Of a DNA stretch of 64,000 bases, positions 10,560 through 22,189 are shown in pieces. The notes below the pieces were generated by a model. That model had not been told where the DNA came from, did no database searches, and saw nothing but the letters and a program-made list of their open reading frames with translations. Position numbers and translations under genes: made by a program. Source of the DNA: Linyphia triangularis (Eukaryota; Arthropoda; Arachnida; Araneae; Linyphiidae). The stretch spans positions 55,969,959-56,033,958 of the forward strand of contig OZ021726.1 of assembly GCA_963978545.1 (NCBI GenBank), given 5' to 3'. Numbering within the stretch: position 1 is the first letter of the stretch; each line of letters opens with the position of its first letter.

Positions 10560-12586
10560 CACTAGTTAAGTAATCTTGCTTCTCTACGAAATGTCCCTAC
10601 ACATACATTTTAACAACTATTGGCATAAAGTTACATACTTTAAAAGAGATGTCATCTTTACTAAGTAAATTAGAAATAATTACCAAAATAATTTTAACGG
10701 GGATAATTTCTCCTTGCTTCATGCCTTATTGAAAGGACTACCAAATAATTAAAATCAAGTGATTGTTCAGCAGAGTTTCTACTCTGTACATTTAATATGG
10801 AAAATAAACTCCGTAAAATTAAAATTTCACCCTATTATCGCAATTTAGTGTACTTACCCCAACAATACCACAAACAGTCTAAAATTAAAAGTATCATTTA
10901 CATCAAATAACGTTTTATTAAAAACCTTCAAATTTAAAATCACGGGACTTTAACATACTTGAGGGGGAAAAAATATGTTTTTAGTTTTAATAATTAATGA
11001 TTTTTTTTTATAAAGGAGAAAGTAACAGATCAATTAAACTTTCAGCAATCCCGATCAATCGTAACTGAAGTATTTCTATCTTTATGTTGTTTTGAGTACA
11101 TGCTAAAAAATTCATACAAATCTGTTGAGCCGTTTTAATGTGGCTTATTATAAAACGACACATCAGTAATTACAAATTATTTAATTATTTGTTAATATTT
11201 TTTGTTGTATTACTGACGACATTACCACAAAAGTTTGTCCCTGAAGAACCATACGAGAACTATCCTTCGTGCACTATATGTGCAGTTATTTTGTCAACAA
11301 CTTGACGAATTGCTTAAATATAATACTACTTATGAGTAATAAAATAATTTTTTAATTTTTTATGTCCTATTATTCTATAACGCCCAGTAATCAGTAATTT
11401 GTAAAAAAAAAAATACCTTAAACAGCTCAGATTTCATCTATGTGACTTTTTTTTTTTTTTTTTTTTTGTATGAAATCCCTTGAAGTCACTAACTATACTA
11501 GTATATAAGTGATACTAGTGGGCATTTGGAACACGTTGGAGTCAAAAGTTACAAAATCTTTAGTTTTTAGAATAACACCTAACATTTTTCGAAATTAAAA
11601 TAATTCCTATTTATTTGAGAATATTATTTTGTTATTTATAATTATTTGTAGTGTTTACTGCGTTGTGATAATCAAGAAATTTCCCTCGATTGTAAAGATG
11701 AGACTAAATATAGGAACCAGTAGGTAAGATTTTTATGATTTCCATCAACTCATTTTTAAGTTGCAGAGTGCATCCATAACTTATGGACCATAAGTTAATT
11801 CAGGGATATAATGAAAGGCAAAAAATTAAACTACAAACGATAAACAGATCCCATGAAAGCAACTATTTTGGATATTTGTCAAACACAGTCATAAGAATCC
11901 AACCAATCACAATATATCTTTAAATGAATCTTATAGACAAAATTATTTGTTCAGTCAATCACAAACGCGTGTTTCTTTTTTCTTGGATATAGTATTTGAT
12001 TGTAATTTCGTTATGCATAAGTTCCACTAGTCTAAAAGGGCTTGAATTTTGGTGTTATCCTTTGGCTATGTTTGGTTCAGTTTTTTTGTGTGTATTGTGA
12101 ATATGTGCAAACGAATCTAAATGTCATGCTGAATATATTATGTACAAATGATCAATTTCAAACATTAACTACACTAGCAAATACAAACTATGATTGCTGT
12201 TCAGTGTTCAGAAGACGTCAGCAATACTGAAGAAAGATTTATCAGCTTCAATTTAAAACTGAAATGATAATAAGAGAAGCAACTTAAATCGTGCGTTTTC
12301 CACCCTGACTTTATTATGATCATCAGGTATCAGCAAAGTCTTTTAATTTCATTATATAATAGGAGATTTATGCAGGCAAGTTATAACATAATATTTAAAT
12401 ACTTAAAATATATGGTGATTTATAATATATGTATGTAAAAAGAAGATTTGCCCTTAGGTACGAGGAAGGTGTGTTTGTTTTTTACAAAAATGAACAGTTT
12501 TGTTCAAAAAGTTTATATACTTGTTCGAAACAAAAGAAAGGTCAATGACTGCACAAGATTTTGAAAAATCATCCCCATTCTCCCTT
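10560..12586. other. Unassigned AT-rich sequence
   Basis: No supported gene. A 62-codon frame at 12042-12230 reads like a signal peptide plus cysteines, but it starts at TTG and has no flanking support. Confidence 0.4.
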
Positions 12587-12601
12587 ATCAATTCCTAAAG
12601 G

Positions 12602-12648
12602 CGCAGCATGGCCCTAATGAAGCCCTTGCGCAATGAAACACCAACCAA
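12602..12648 (+). mobile_element. 47-bp SINE tail with target duplication
   Basis: The segment from cgcagcatggccc to acaccaaccaa is flanked by a near-perfect 15-bp direct repeat, atcaattcctaaagg at 12587-12601 and atcaatttctaaagg at 12649-12663 (one mismatch). The tail resembles the aaccaacc tail of the family A SINEs. A severely 5'-truncated retrotransposed copy is the simplest reading. Confidence 0.65.
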
Positions 12649-12663
12649 ATCAATTTCTAAAGG

Positions 12664-13550
12664 GATGTACAACTTGAGACCCATTTGAATCGGGTTTATT
12701 TTTCTATAGATATCTTGACAAATCCAGGTCACAATTTTATTTCAATGTTAGGAAAAAAAGAGAATAAAATGATGGATGGGGGTGAAAAGGGATATGATCC
12801 TAACTTGAGATCTACTGAACAATTTGAACAGGGTTTTTTCTATAGGTATCTTGACTACTTTAAATTATCGGGAACGAAGTTTCAGTCATATGTTTTGAGA
12901 TTTATTGAAAGAATTTGAACTGTGTTATACGGGGTAACGTTGGGCCGGCCGCGGCTATTTGAGCTCGGACAACGCTTGACACTTTCAGCTAGCAGTGAAA
13001 TAAAGAATATGCTGGTCAACAAGTATAATATTTTTATGTTATATGCATATCAAAAAATAAAATAAAAATAAACTTTCACATTAGAACAAGTTTATGAAAA
13101 TTAAGAAACAAATTAAATTGAATTAATTGCCAATATTTGATATGCTATATTGAAAATATGTATTAATGGAATACAGAAATTATTATTATTTTGAATTATT
13201 ATAATATAAAAGTTATTTACATAATTATTGACACTTATTATCATTTAATCAACTTTAATGGCTAATATAAATAAACTTCCTTCATGACAATTGATTTGTT
13301 TAATGAGATGAGGGTTTACAAACTCTCCCTTGCGTACATCATTGATGTCCAGCACCCTTCATTGCTGAAATTTTAACTCAGATTATGGCAGAAAGTATTT
13401 GAGTCGTCCACTTGCAAAAGGGAATATGTCCGTAAAAATTCAAAACTAAATGTCCATAGAATTTAAAACTATTCATCATTAGTACGTTTAAAATACCGTT
13501 AAAAATTATATCCTTTTAAGAAAGCTTAAAAATCACGATGTGGTGAGAAT
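12664..13550. other. Unassigned AT-rich sequence
   Basis: Holds a 77-codon frame at 12685-12918 with no recognisable domain, and a small GC-rich spot (gggccggccgcgg near 12939). No gene is supported. Confidence 0.35.
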
Positions 13551-13564
13551 CCAGAAAAAGAAAA

Positions 13565-13741
13565 GCCGACCAAACGATATAGTGGTTAGCGTGCTAGCTT
13601 CTAGACCGCGAGGTTGCGGGTTCGAGTCCTGTGTTAGGCATGGGTGTTTGTAAATGGAAGTTGGCTTGTCTAATGACGAATGTTTCGGCGCATTATAGCC
13701 CTCGTGTTGCTGACGGCGCCAGATAATCTGAAAACAACCAA
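13565..13741 (+). mobile_element. tRNA-derived SINE (family A), copy 2
   Basis: Nearly identical to the copy at 3797, with A box tagtggttagcgtgctagct, B box gttcgagtcc, the same body (gacgaatgtttcggcgcatt) and tail aacaaccaa. A perfect 14-bp target duplication, ccagaaaaagaaaa, lies at 13551-13564 and 13742-13755. High identity and intact duplications indicate a fairly recent insertion. Confidence 0.92.
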
Positions 13742-13755
13742 CCAGAAAAAGAAAA

Positions 13756-15644
13756 AAAATTGTGTTTTCTTTCTTGCAAAATCACTTTGAAAACCTTTTA
13801 ATTTTACATTCCAATCACTTATTTAATACAAAGATGTAACTTTGAACATCTTAACCCCAAACCAAAAGATCAGAAATATTCTCTTGATGACAGTTGTATA
13901 ATTTATGTTGTTTTTAATTATAGATTAACCCAATGTTAACCCATATCTTAAAATTCCAACTTTGCCAAGGTTGGAACTTAACATTATTTTCAAACTTCAG
14001 AGGAAAACATAACAACAAACCTGATTTACAAAGGATAGATTGAACGTACCACCAGCAACCGAACCACCTCCGGCCAAGTTACCTGTTTAGAATCCCAACT
14101 TTTCAAGGAATAAACTTTTTGTTGTCAAGGATATCTATGGCATCATATAGATTACTAGAAGCATTGAAGAGTGTTCAGTCCAAAAAGTGATTGAAAATGG
14201 AAAAAAAAAAGTTGTCCGTCACCTTGAACCGCATCTGCTCTTGCAACCATCTGTCAATCGGTTTGTAATAATTAGGTCACCACCGAACTTACCTAACTCG
14301 AGTTCTCTCCTCAGTTACCATTTAAAAAAGAATGAAACGTCTTTTTGGAGAGGACTAACCTAAATAAACACTATACACTCGCCGACCTTCACTGAATCTT
14401 GGGGTACTATAATACTAAAACTATGTAATTTACTTTTCACTTTTTTTATTCCTCCTCCGTTGGTTCAATGTTCTTACAATTGGTATTCTTTCAGAGTGGC
14501 TTTGTCATTTGTTTGAAAATTATTGAAGTTAAAATGATGACATATAAGAAATAGAATGGCACAACTGACAGATATGCAGCTTACGTTATATATAAGAACT
14601 GGCATGAAAAAGGTACGGTTAAAAGCATATGTCGCGTTAAGAGAATTCTATACTTTAAAAGAGGTTTTTCTTTTTAACAAAGACCTTCTATTGAATAAAA
14701 ATTAAAAAATTAAAAAAATTACGATTATAATCATCAATACACTTATGCAAATTCAATTATAATATCTACAATGTTTTAAAGTAATTAAATTTTTTAGGAA
14801 TTATTTTTTGTGGGTGTTGATCTCTAAAATTAGATGTTTGAATATAAGATTCGAGTTTGAGAAATTATTGGTACCGCTTTTCATTTTAAAGGAAAATTTG
14901 GGTTATGCGATGAATTATATGCAATAGAGAGAATCATATTTATAATCAATGTGCTAATTTAATTGCTTTTCAATGAGTTTTAAATAACTATTTGTTTCTT
15001 TTCTCAAAAAGGTTTTAATTATTTGCTCTGAATCTTATGTTTATCACTCTCTAAATAAAATGTTAAATACTAAACAAAGTAATACTATACTGAATAGAGA
15101 CGATTTTTTTTATTTCAAAATTAACGATTTGTGTATTCGTGGGATTTATTAGTCATTGTTTCAATTTTCTCTAAAAACACATCTCATTAAAACTTATCGA
15201 TAAACACTGTCCTGAAACAGGAAAAAAAATATGCTCTTCTTTTCAAATAATCTTATTATCTAACCCCATAGGCCATATCAGTATTTCGTGTAAACAATAA
15301 GATACACCTTTAACCTGCAGTAGGTTTTCTGCCTACTTTTAAGTAAAAGAACGGTTCCTAAATTGCTAAACATAAGGACAAAACGAGATTACCTTGAAAC
15401 TCATTGTAAATACACAAAAGAAGAAGGTTTACAGGTAATTTCTTATGTTCCGTCATCTGTTGGGTATGAGACTGAACATAAAAAATTAATCAGTTCTTTG
15501 CGTAATGAACCAGTTGACCATGATTCTGCATTCACTTAGTATGAAGGAAACCAAAGGAACTAAAAAGATTACAATGTTATGATTGACATGTAACATGGAA
15601 AGCAAGGTAATCAAAATATATTGCGTTAACAATAAAATGATGTA
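13756..15644. other. Unassigned AT-rich sequence
   Basis: No coding frame, RNA gene or repeat end was recognised. Confidence 0.4.
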
Positions 15645-15776
15645 GGAACACGTCCGTGTTCCGCCGTCAAATCCGATGTCAAAGCGAAAGACATGCAAGT
15701 GTACATTATGTTGACCTAGCTTAGACCCGTTTTCGACCCCTCACAACTCTGCTTCTTTTATAGCTAGAACTCTGAT
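15645..15776 (+). repeat. Family Z dispersed repeat fragment
   Basis: Similar to 28820-28946. Shared landmarks are a 'tatgtcaa..cg.cagaaag' type block, 'acattatgttgacctagct', and 'ttatagctagaa' followed by tctgat. No coding capacity; class unknown. Confidence 0.5.
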
Positions 15777-17254
15777 CAGACGAAACGGTCGTTTCGCCGC
15801 CAACCTTAAAAAAGGCAGAAACGACAGTAAGTATCTATTCTCTGCACAACTTCCAGCGAAAAAGCCGAAATTGACTATTTTCTAGCGCGCTTACGAAACT
15901 TCACATAATTATACAAAAAATACCATAGATTCGTCTCGGTGATATCTTTCAAAGAAAAAAAATTGAGTACCTAGGACAAAAGACAACGAAGAAAAAAAAT
16001 ATTGAAAATTCCAAAACGAAATAAAAAAACGAGTTCTAGCCCGATTTCGATGTAAAAATTTAGACAAACGTACAGCCCTAACTAATCTATAGATCTTCAA
16101 ACGGATTGAATTATAGGATGCGGAATGTTTCAACTTAAAATCCTACGCTGGTTTGAACTTCATTAAATAATTCTTTCTATTTTTAATTAATTTAAAACCA
16201 CTTTTTTTCATTTCATAATTTGGCGACAGATAAAGGCGATCAGCTTGTAATTGAGGTACAGATATATATGCCAAAAGTTGCCAAACAGGTTTGCTATCAT
16301 TTGGAAGTTAGTTTTTCCGACATGTTAGGCTTAAGTGAGTTTTAACTTAATGTTAAAGTATAGGAGAACGAATTGGACTATAATTATATGGCTTATAACA
16401 TCTTTAAATTTAAATAATTTAATTTTTGAAGAGACAGAATTAAAGAGAAATATTTGTTCTTTAAGTTGCATGTGTTATTTGAACTGTATGACCAATTTAG
16501 AGAGAGTTAACTTTCAAAAACATTTTAATTTCGGGAAATCTCCATTGAAAAATGAAAACAATCACATTTTGTTGCAAGATACTATGGGCAAAGTATAAAT
16601 GCGGAGGTTATACGAGCTGACGTCACAGTCAACTCATTACAGAGGACTAAATGAACCACGCATTGCGATTGGCTAATGGAATTGGCAAAAATGTCATTCG
16701 TTTTTAAAGATGTGTTGATTTTTACTTTCCGTTGTAAAATGAAATTGTAGAATCATATATCATCAAAATTGTAATTTCATAGTGAATTTTAAAATTGTTG
16801 TTAAGAAAATATTTTAAATTTTGTCAAATATCAATGGGTTATTATGTGAACCAAAATAATGCTTGGTGTAATAAAAATAATTTATACTGCAATATTTATT
16901 AGACCGTAAAAAACTTGTAATATTTATTTGTAACAATTTATTAGTATAAACTTTCAATGGGATGCACGCTCTGGCCTTGTAAGTTAAAGGTGCCGGATTT
17001 GATTCCTGTGTTAGGTGTGGATGTTCTTTGTGATTCGGAATCCACGTTAAGCTGTGGGTCCCGGACTGATTAGTCATTATTATGCACCAAAATAGGTCGT
17101 TGTGCGTACAAACTAACCAATCGAACTGAAACTTGGAAAACAGGATCTTTGTCAATGGCAACGTATTTCTTTAAGTTTTGGGAGTTGAGTTGCCATACAC
17201 AAGTTTCTAGTACTCATTCGTGGTAGATTTTGATGGTTACTTCCGTCCGCATTC
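15777..17254. other. AT-rich sequence with a possible old SINE remnant
   Basis: Within it, 16955-17110 has a B-box-like ggatttgattcctg followed by GC-richer sequence ending aaactaaccaatcg, which may be a decayed tRNA-derived SINE. The rest shows nothing recognisable. Confidence 0.3.
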
Positions 17255-17668
17255 AACCAATTTGTCAATTTTCGCGTAGATTTTGGCATGCAAGATATCA
17301 TTGAACTCAACTTGAAGAATTATGAATATTCATGGTACCAGGTGTACCATAGGTGGTACTACTTCTGGTTTATCAATTTTGAAGATAAATATGGCATGTT
17401 GGGTGTCGTTAGACTTGTCTTGAAAAATTATGAATGTTTAAGGTACCAGGTATAGCATAGGTAGTACCACTTTCGGTTTATCAATTTCCAAGATAAATAT
17501 GGCATGTTGGACTTTTGTTTTGATGAATTATGAATGTTTAAAGTACCAGGTATGCTATTGGTACCACTTTCGGTTTATCAATTTTAAAGATAATTATTGC
17601 ATGTAAGGTATCGTCGAACTCAGTTTGAAGAATTATGAATATCCCTGGTACCAGGTTTACCATAGGGG
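17255..17668. repeat. Tandem array, ~105-bp unit, about 4 copies
   Basis: The motif aattatgaat recurs at 17318, 17426, 17526 and 17631, each time followed by a version of ggtaccaggt.ta.cata and then ggtttatcaatttt. Spacing is 108, 100 and 105 bp. Units are diverged by small indels. Confidence 0.85.
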
Positions 17669-17741
17669 ATAAATAGAAAAACGATGAAACGGACAAATTC
17701 AAAAAAGCGAAGTCATCAGTGTTTAAAAAAAATTTATGATA

Positions 17742-18532
17742 TCCCCCAAAAAAACACTTTTGAAAAGTAGAAGAACCACCAACCTCAAAAACACAAAAAA
17801 CTTTCTTACAATAAAAAAATCATAAACATGATGAAAATTTTCAGCTACAAACACAGTGATATAAAAAAATGGCCAACCTCTGATTAGAACTCTCGGTTGT
17901 GACTCGCTTACGAATGTATGCTTACTTAATTTATTTTTAACATTTAAGTTCCGCTCCCATAAAAATTAACGCTGCTTGAGGTTGGCGTCGGTCTTAATTA
18001 CTAACCTTTAAAACCCCCCACACATAAAAACTTTCCAAAATGTATGTATCAACCAAACAAAAGCTTACCAGAAACACTTTAGTTTCCTACTTAAAAAATT
18101 CTTAATAACGATTCAAATGCAAGCGTTTGAGCACAGTTTCTCTATACTATTTTGAAAATTACACGAGCATGAATATTTACACCACTTTGTATTTCCTACC
18201 CCATCCAAATGAAATCATAAACTCAAATATTCGTGCAAACATCCATAAATTAGTTTAAACGCAAGCATGAATATTCCTATGACGGGCGCCAACCTCAAGC
18301 AGCGTAAATTTTTATGGGAGCGGAACTTAAATGTTAAAAATAAATTAAGTAAGCATACATTCGTAAGCGAGTCACAACCGAGAGTTCTAATCAGAGGTTG
18401 GCCATTTTATTATATCACTGTGTTTGTAGCTGAAAATTTTCATCATGTTTATGATTTTTTATTGTAAGAAAGTTTTTTGTGTTTTTGAGGTTGGTGGTTC
18501 TTCTACTTTTCAAAAGTGTTTTTTTGGGGGAT
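17742..18532. repeat. Long foldback repeat, 252-bp arms
   Basis: The left arm 17742-17993 and right arm 18281-18532 are near-perfect reverse complements, around a 287-bp loop (17994-18280). Landmarks are tcccccaaaaaaacac/gtgtttttttggggga and gccaacctcaagcagcg/cgctgcttgaggttggc. Loop sequence is unrelated to the arms. It resembles a foldback or MITE-like element; no target duplication was apparent. The 66-codon frame in the right arm is a chance frame. Confidence 0.88.
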
Positions 18533-18533
18533 T

Positions 18534-19010
18534 ATTTTTACCATCGTGTTGCCCCAAGTGAGTAGAAGAAAAATACCGATATAAATGTTGACAATTAACA
18601 AGGGAGCATGGTAAAAAAATCCTTTGAAAATCGACGAAGTCGCCGGGATTTTGTTTTTCTTCTGATTATAAACTAATTGATGATTTTTTACCATTCTTTT
18701 TTTTTTCTTCTTCTTCTTCTTCTTCTCAGCTTGATTAGAGAAAGTAACTTTTGTACAATTTGATGGGTGCAAGGGTCTTTGCCCCCCCCCCCCTTCTTCT
18801 TCCCCCCTCTCCGGAAAGGAACCCAATACTTGGGAAGTTTAGCCGACCAACAGCTTAAACACTTTAAGATATGCAGGCCATTCTTTTTTAATTCCTCTCA
18901 GCTTGATTAGAAGAAGTACCCTTGATATGAATTATTACGTAAAAGTGTCTGAACCCTCCCCCCCCCCCCCTCTCCAGAAATGATCATGAAAGTAGGGAAT
19001 TTTAGCTCCA
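18534..19010 (+). repeat. Family Z fragment with internal duplication
   Basis: The start, with agaagaaaaataccgatata and a later 'cgccgggattttgttt', matches 28970-29070 in order. A second half is duplicated in tandem: 'ctcagcttgattag' occurs at 18727 and again near 18896, each followed by a C run and then ctctccggaaa or ctctccagaaa. It directly abuts the foldback at 17742-18532. Confidence 0.5.
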
Positions 19011-19232
19011 GTAGTGACTGATTAAAACGGGTCAACGGATTTCGAATATTCAGCTTTCGCTCAATTTCAAGAAGTGATTTTGATATTTTAAGCTGATCTA
19101 TTAAAAGAGTGTAATTAGAAAAAAATAAAATTTATTTTTTTTTAAATTAAATTGCATGCTTATCAAAGCTCTGAAAACACGTGTTTCAACTTATAGTTAC
19201 AAAACCACTTTCAGTTTAAAACAAAGTTTTCA
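19011..19232. other. Unassigned AT-rich spacer
   Basis: Nothing recognised. Confidence 0.3.
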
Positions 19233-19305
19233 AGGTGTCTGGTTGGTTTTGAACCACGTACTTCCTGATCACTAGTCTGATACCTTAACGACTTTACCAA
19301 CGAAG
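19233..19305 (-). other. tRNA-like sequence (decayed tRNA or SINE head)
   Basis: On the minus strand an A-box-like gttggtaaagtcgttaagg is followed by a B-box-like ggttcaaaacc about 35 bp later, the spacing of a tRNA. Acceptor ends do not pair convincingly and the anticodon arm is poor. A degenerate tRNA or SINE head is more likely than a working tRNA. Confidence 0.35.
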
Positions 19306-19806
19306 ATGGATTAAAGTTTTCTTATATTTCAAACTTAAAGCGTAAGTTATTTTGAAATACAATTTTTTTAATATTTATTGGTATGTAAAGCTGGTAATCC
19401 TCTATTTCGCATATAAAACAAGTAATTTTTTTTTTGTATGTTCAACTTACTTTTTATTATTACTTATTTTTTTTTTTAGTAATTTACATGTTTTTGTACC
19501 AAAATTATAAATATTAGGTACATATTTGTAATGAAGATTTTTTCTTGGTGTGGTAAGGAGGATTTCTACTTGATAGAAACGAAAAGGATATGGATTGCAA
19601 AGCTAAATCTCTCTACAATATTTAATCATGATACTTATTGTCGCTCTCAATACAAAAAGTCGTATGTGAATATAACGGTGTTGTTGGTCACGCCATTTTG
19701 CACTTAAAATGACTAGATTATTCACGCTAAAACATCCATCGACCATATCTTACTCATTTAGAGTTTAACAAACGCAACAAAAAGAACTGATATCTCCCAA
19801 AATACC
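19306..19806. other. Unassigned AT-rich sequence
   Basis: Nothing recognised. Confidence 0.35.
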
Positions 19807-20232
19807 ACTAGACGTTATAAAAAAATGCCCGCCAAGTAAAATGGTCAGCCAGAAAAAGTTACGAAATCTGATATTTGGCACCAAGCTGCCGCGTATAATT
19901 TCTTTGAGTTACTTGTACACAATGAACTAAATTGGGATTATTGAGGGGAATCCCCATAGGCAAATAGAACTAGGTAGGCTAGAGTTTTTATAAAATTAAT
20001 CTTAATTCAGTGCAATAGCAACAAGTAGCTCAAGCATATGAAATGAGATTATTCTGAAATAGCTAGCCTGCCAAGTTCTGATTGCTTATGGGGATTCCTC
20101 CTAACAATCACAATTTCGTTCATTATGTTCAAGTACCCTAAAGAAATTATACGCGGTCGCTTGGTGCCAAACATCAGATTTCCTAACTTTTTCTAACTAT
20201 TTTATCTGGAGAGTTTTTTTACAACGTCTAGT
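19807..20232. repeat. Diverged foldback repeat, ~175-bp arms
   Basis: Arms 19807-19984 and 20062-20232 are reverse complements with many mismatches (I estimate about three quarters identity), around a 77-bp loop. Landmarks are actagacgtt/aacgtctagt, gcgtataatttcttt/aaagaaattatacgc and gaatccccata/tatggggattc. It is an older structure than the foldback at 17742. Confidence 0.8.
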
Positions 20233-20234
20233 TT

Positions 20235-20265
<31 letters not shown>

Positions 20266-21018
20266 GTATAAAGGTTAATCTGATAAACCCTATTCATTGA
20301 ACCATTTCTAGGAACGCGAAAATGTTTATTATCATGGATAACTACCACATTGCTAATTGAAAAATCAATAACCCAAGGATGTCCAACTGTTAAACATTAA
20401 TTTCCAATGTTATCCGTCTTTCAAAATCGTAACTAATGAAGTTTAAGTTTATACCAATAATTTTCGAACTTTCATGAAGTATTGCGTGTTTGAAAACATT
20501 TATAATTGTTCGCGAAGTATTTCGAATTCTACAACTTTCGTGCACACTTTAAAATATTTTAAAGCTCAACTTATCAAACAATGAAACATCAAATTTTCTT
20601 ATCGATATTTCTTTCGCACCTTGTCTAGAGTTAACCCGCTTTAATCCAATAATTAAGTACACATAATATTGATAATTTCTGTCCAAAAAAGGGAGCTGAA
20701 ACCAAATATGAATATCCTTTTCGTTGATTGGTTGGAGATTTTAGGTACAAGGATCCAAGGGATCAAGCTGCACCTATCACACGACATGGCTTTGAAAAAG
20801 ATTACATAAAAAGTAGAAAACAAGTCAGATAGCATTTGTGAGAGTAAAAACTAGTTCATATCTTTGAGCGTTTTAAAACATGGCGCCATCAGTATAATTG
20901 ACATAACGTGTGCCTGTTGCTGATTATAAATGTTTGCACCAAATGTGTCAATGTTTAGTATAAAATAGAAGCATTTGTCAGTGTATTCTGATCGTTTTTA
21001 CAGCATTCCACTTAGACG
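20233..21018. other. Unassigned AT-rich sequence
   Basis: Begins with T and G runs, then AT-rich sequence with no recognisable feature. Confidence 0.35.
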
Positions 21019-21166
21019 CAGTGGCGGATAACAGTGGGGAGGGAGCATAAAGGGGGGTAATTACCTTGCCTACCATATTCTAAACTTATATTTGACGATA
21101 TCGTCAAAAGTTTGCAGTTTGATCCTTCAACTTTTGGTCCTATTTGGCATCCAGTTGCCACCACTG
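21019..21166. mobile_element. Possible short hAT-type MITE (family T)
   Basis: The ends cagtggcgg...ccaccactg form a short inverted repeat enclosing 148 bp. Similar start sequence and size recur at 59765-59928. Flanking 8-mers do not match, so the call is tentative. Confidence 0.35.
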
Positions 21167-21244
21167 AGGTATTTCGTGAGGATTAATAGAACATAGATGT
21201 CTTAATTACCCTTATATTAGCGTAAAGTTTGTAGCATGACTGTC

Positions 21245-22121
21245 ATTTTTAATACGCTTTTATTAGCTTCAGACGTATGTATGTTAGTATGTAACGGAAT
21301 CTTTGAACATGATTTTGACCCCCTTCAAAACGTCGGATTAACTCGAAATTTGGCATACTTATTAAGGACCAATGACAATTCAATAATTCAATAAGTTTGT
21401 CGCTTTATCACGAGGATTAGCTCGTGTTGCCCTTACGCCGTTAAATTCCGAAAAACCAACCTTCTCCGGAATCGAACCCTGGTGTGCCGTTTGAAAGATT
21501 TGTCGTTTGAACGACAGTTATACAAAGCGTGTTTTTTTTAGTCGCATTATCCTTACCAGGATCTTCAGGATTAGTGATTTTTCATATTCAGAGACACGGT
21601 AGTGTTTTGTGCCAAGTAATACGGTGTGTACTAAGGCATACACATGACTTAAATTTGAGACAAGCATGTGACTATTGGCAGAAACAACTGGAGAGTTTTG
21701 TACACTAACTAAAAAAATTATAGTTTACAGAAAAAATAATTAATAGTTTAAAAACTAAAAAACCCGCTTTAATAGAAAACCAAACTAAAAAGTAGAAAAT
21801 AATTAATAATTAAAAAAAAAAAAAAATACGCTTTTATAGAAAAGTGAACTAAAAAGTAGAAAATAATTTTAAATAAGTTTGAAATAAGAATAGAGTGATT
21901 AACAAGAAATATTTATTTTATCGTAAAAAAGCGTGGGGTGCTTTTTAAGATATTTTCAACAATTGACATCAAGCACCCCACGCTTTTTTACGATAAAATA
22001 AATATTTCTTGTTAATCACTCTTTTCTTATTTCAAACTTATTTAAAATTATTTTCTACTTTTTAGTTCACTTTTCTATAAAAGCGTATTTTTTTAGTTTT
22101 TTAAACTATTAATTATTATGT
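21245..22121 (+). repeat. Family V dispersed repeat, copy 2
   Basis: Collinear with V copy 1, though about 370 bp shorter because the internal second start is absent. It begins aatacgcttttattagc and its hairpin ends ctataaaagcgtatt, giving inverted termini of about 13 bp. It shares the 'gacccccttcaaaacgtcgg' and antisense 'ggaatcgaaccc' blocks. Confidence 0.65.
21820..22094. repeat. Long hairpin of V copy 2, loop inverted
   Basis: Arms 21820-21943 and 21971-22094 are near-perfect reverse complements around a 27-bp loop (21944-21970). The loop matches the reverse complement of the V copy 1 loop, minus a ~30-bp middle part, while all sequence outside the arms is in the same orientation. Confidence 0.85.
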
Positions 22122-22189
22122 AGCAAATACCAGAACAGCCAAACATATAGATGTATTAACTTTGGAGATACTCTGAATGTTGTTAGAGT

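Noticed and set aside
12042..12230. Frame resembling a secreted cysteine-containing peptide
   Set aside because: It starts at TTG, not ATG, and has no splice sites or repeat copies to support it.
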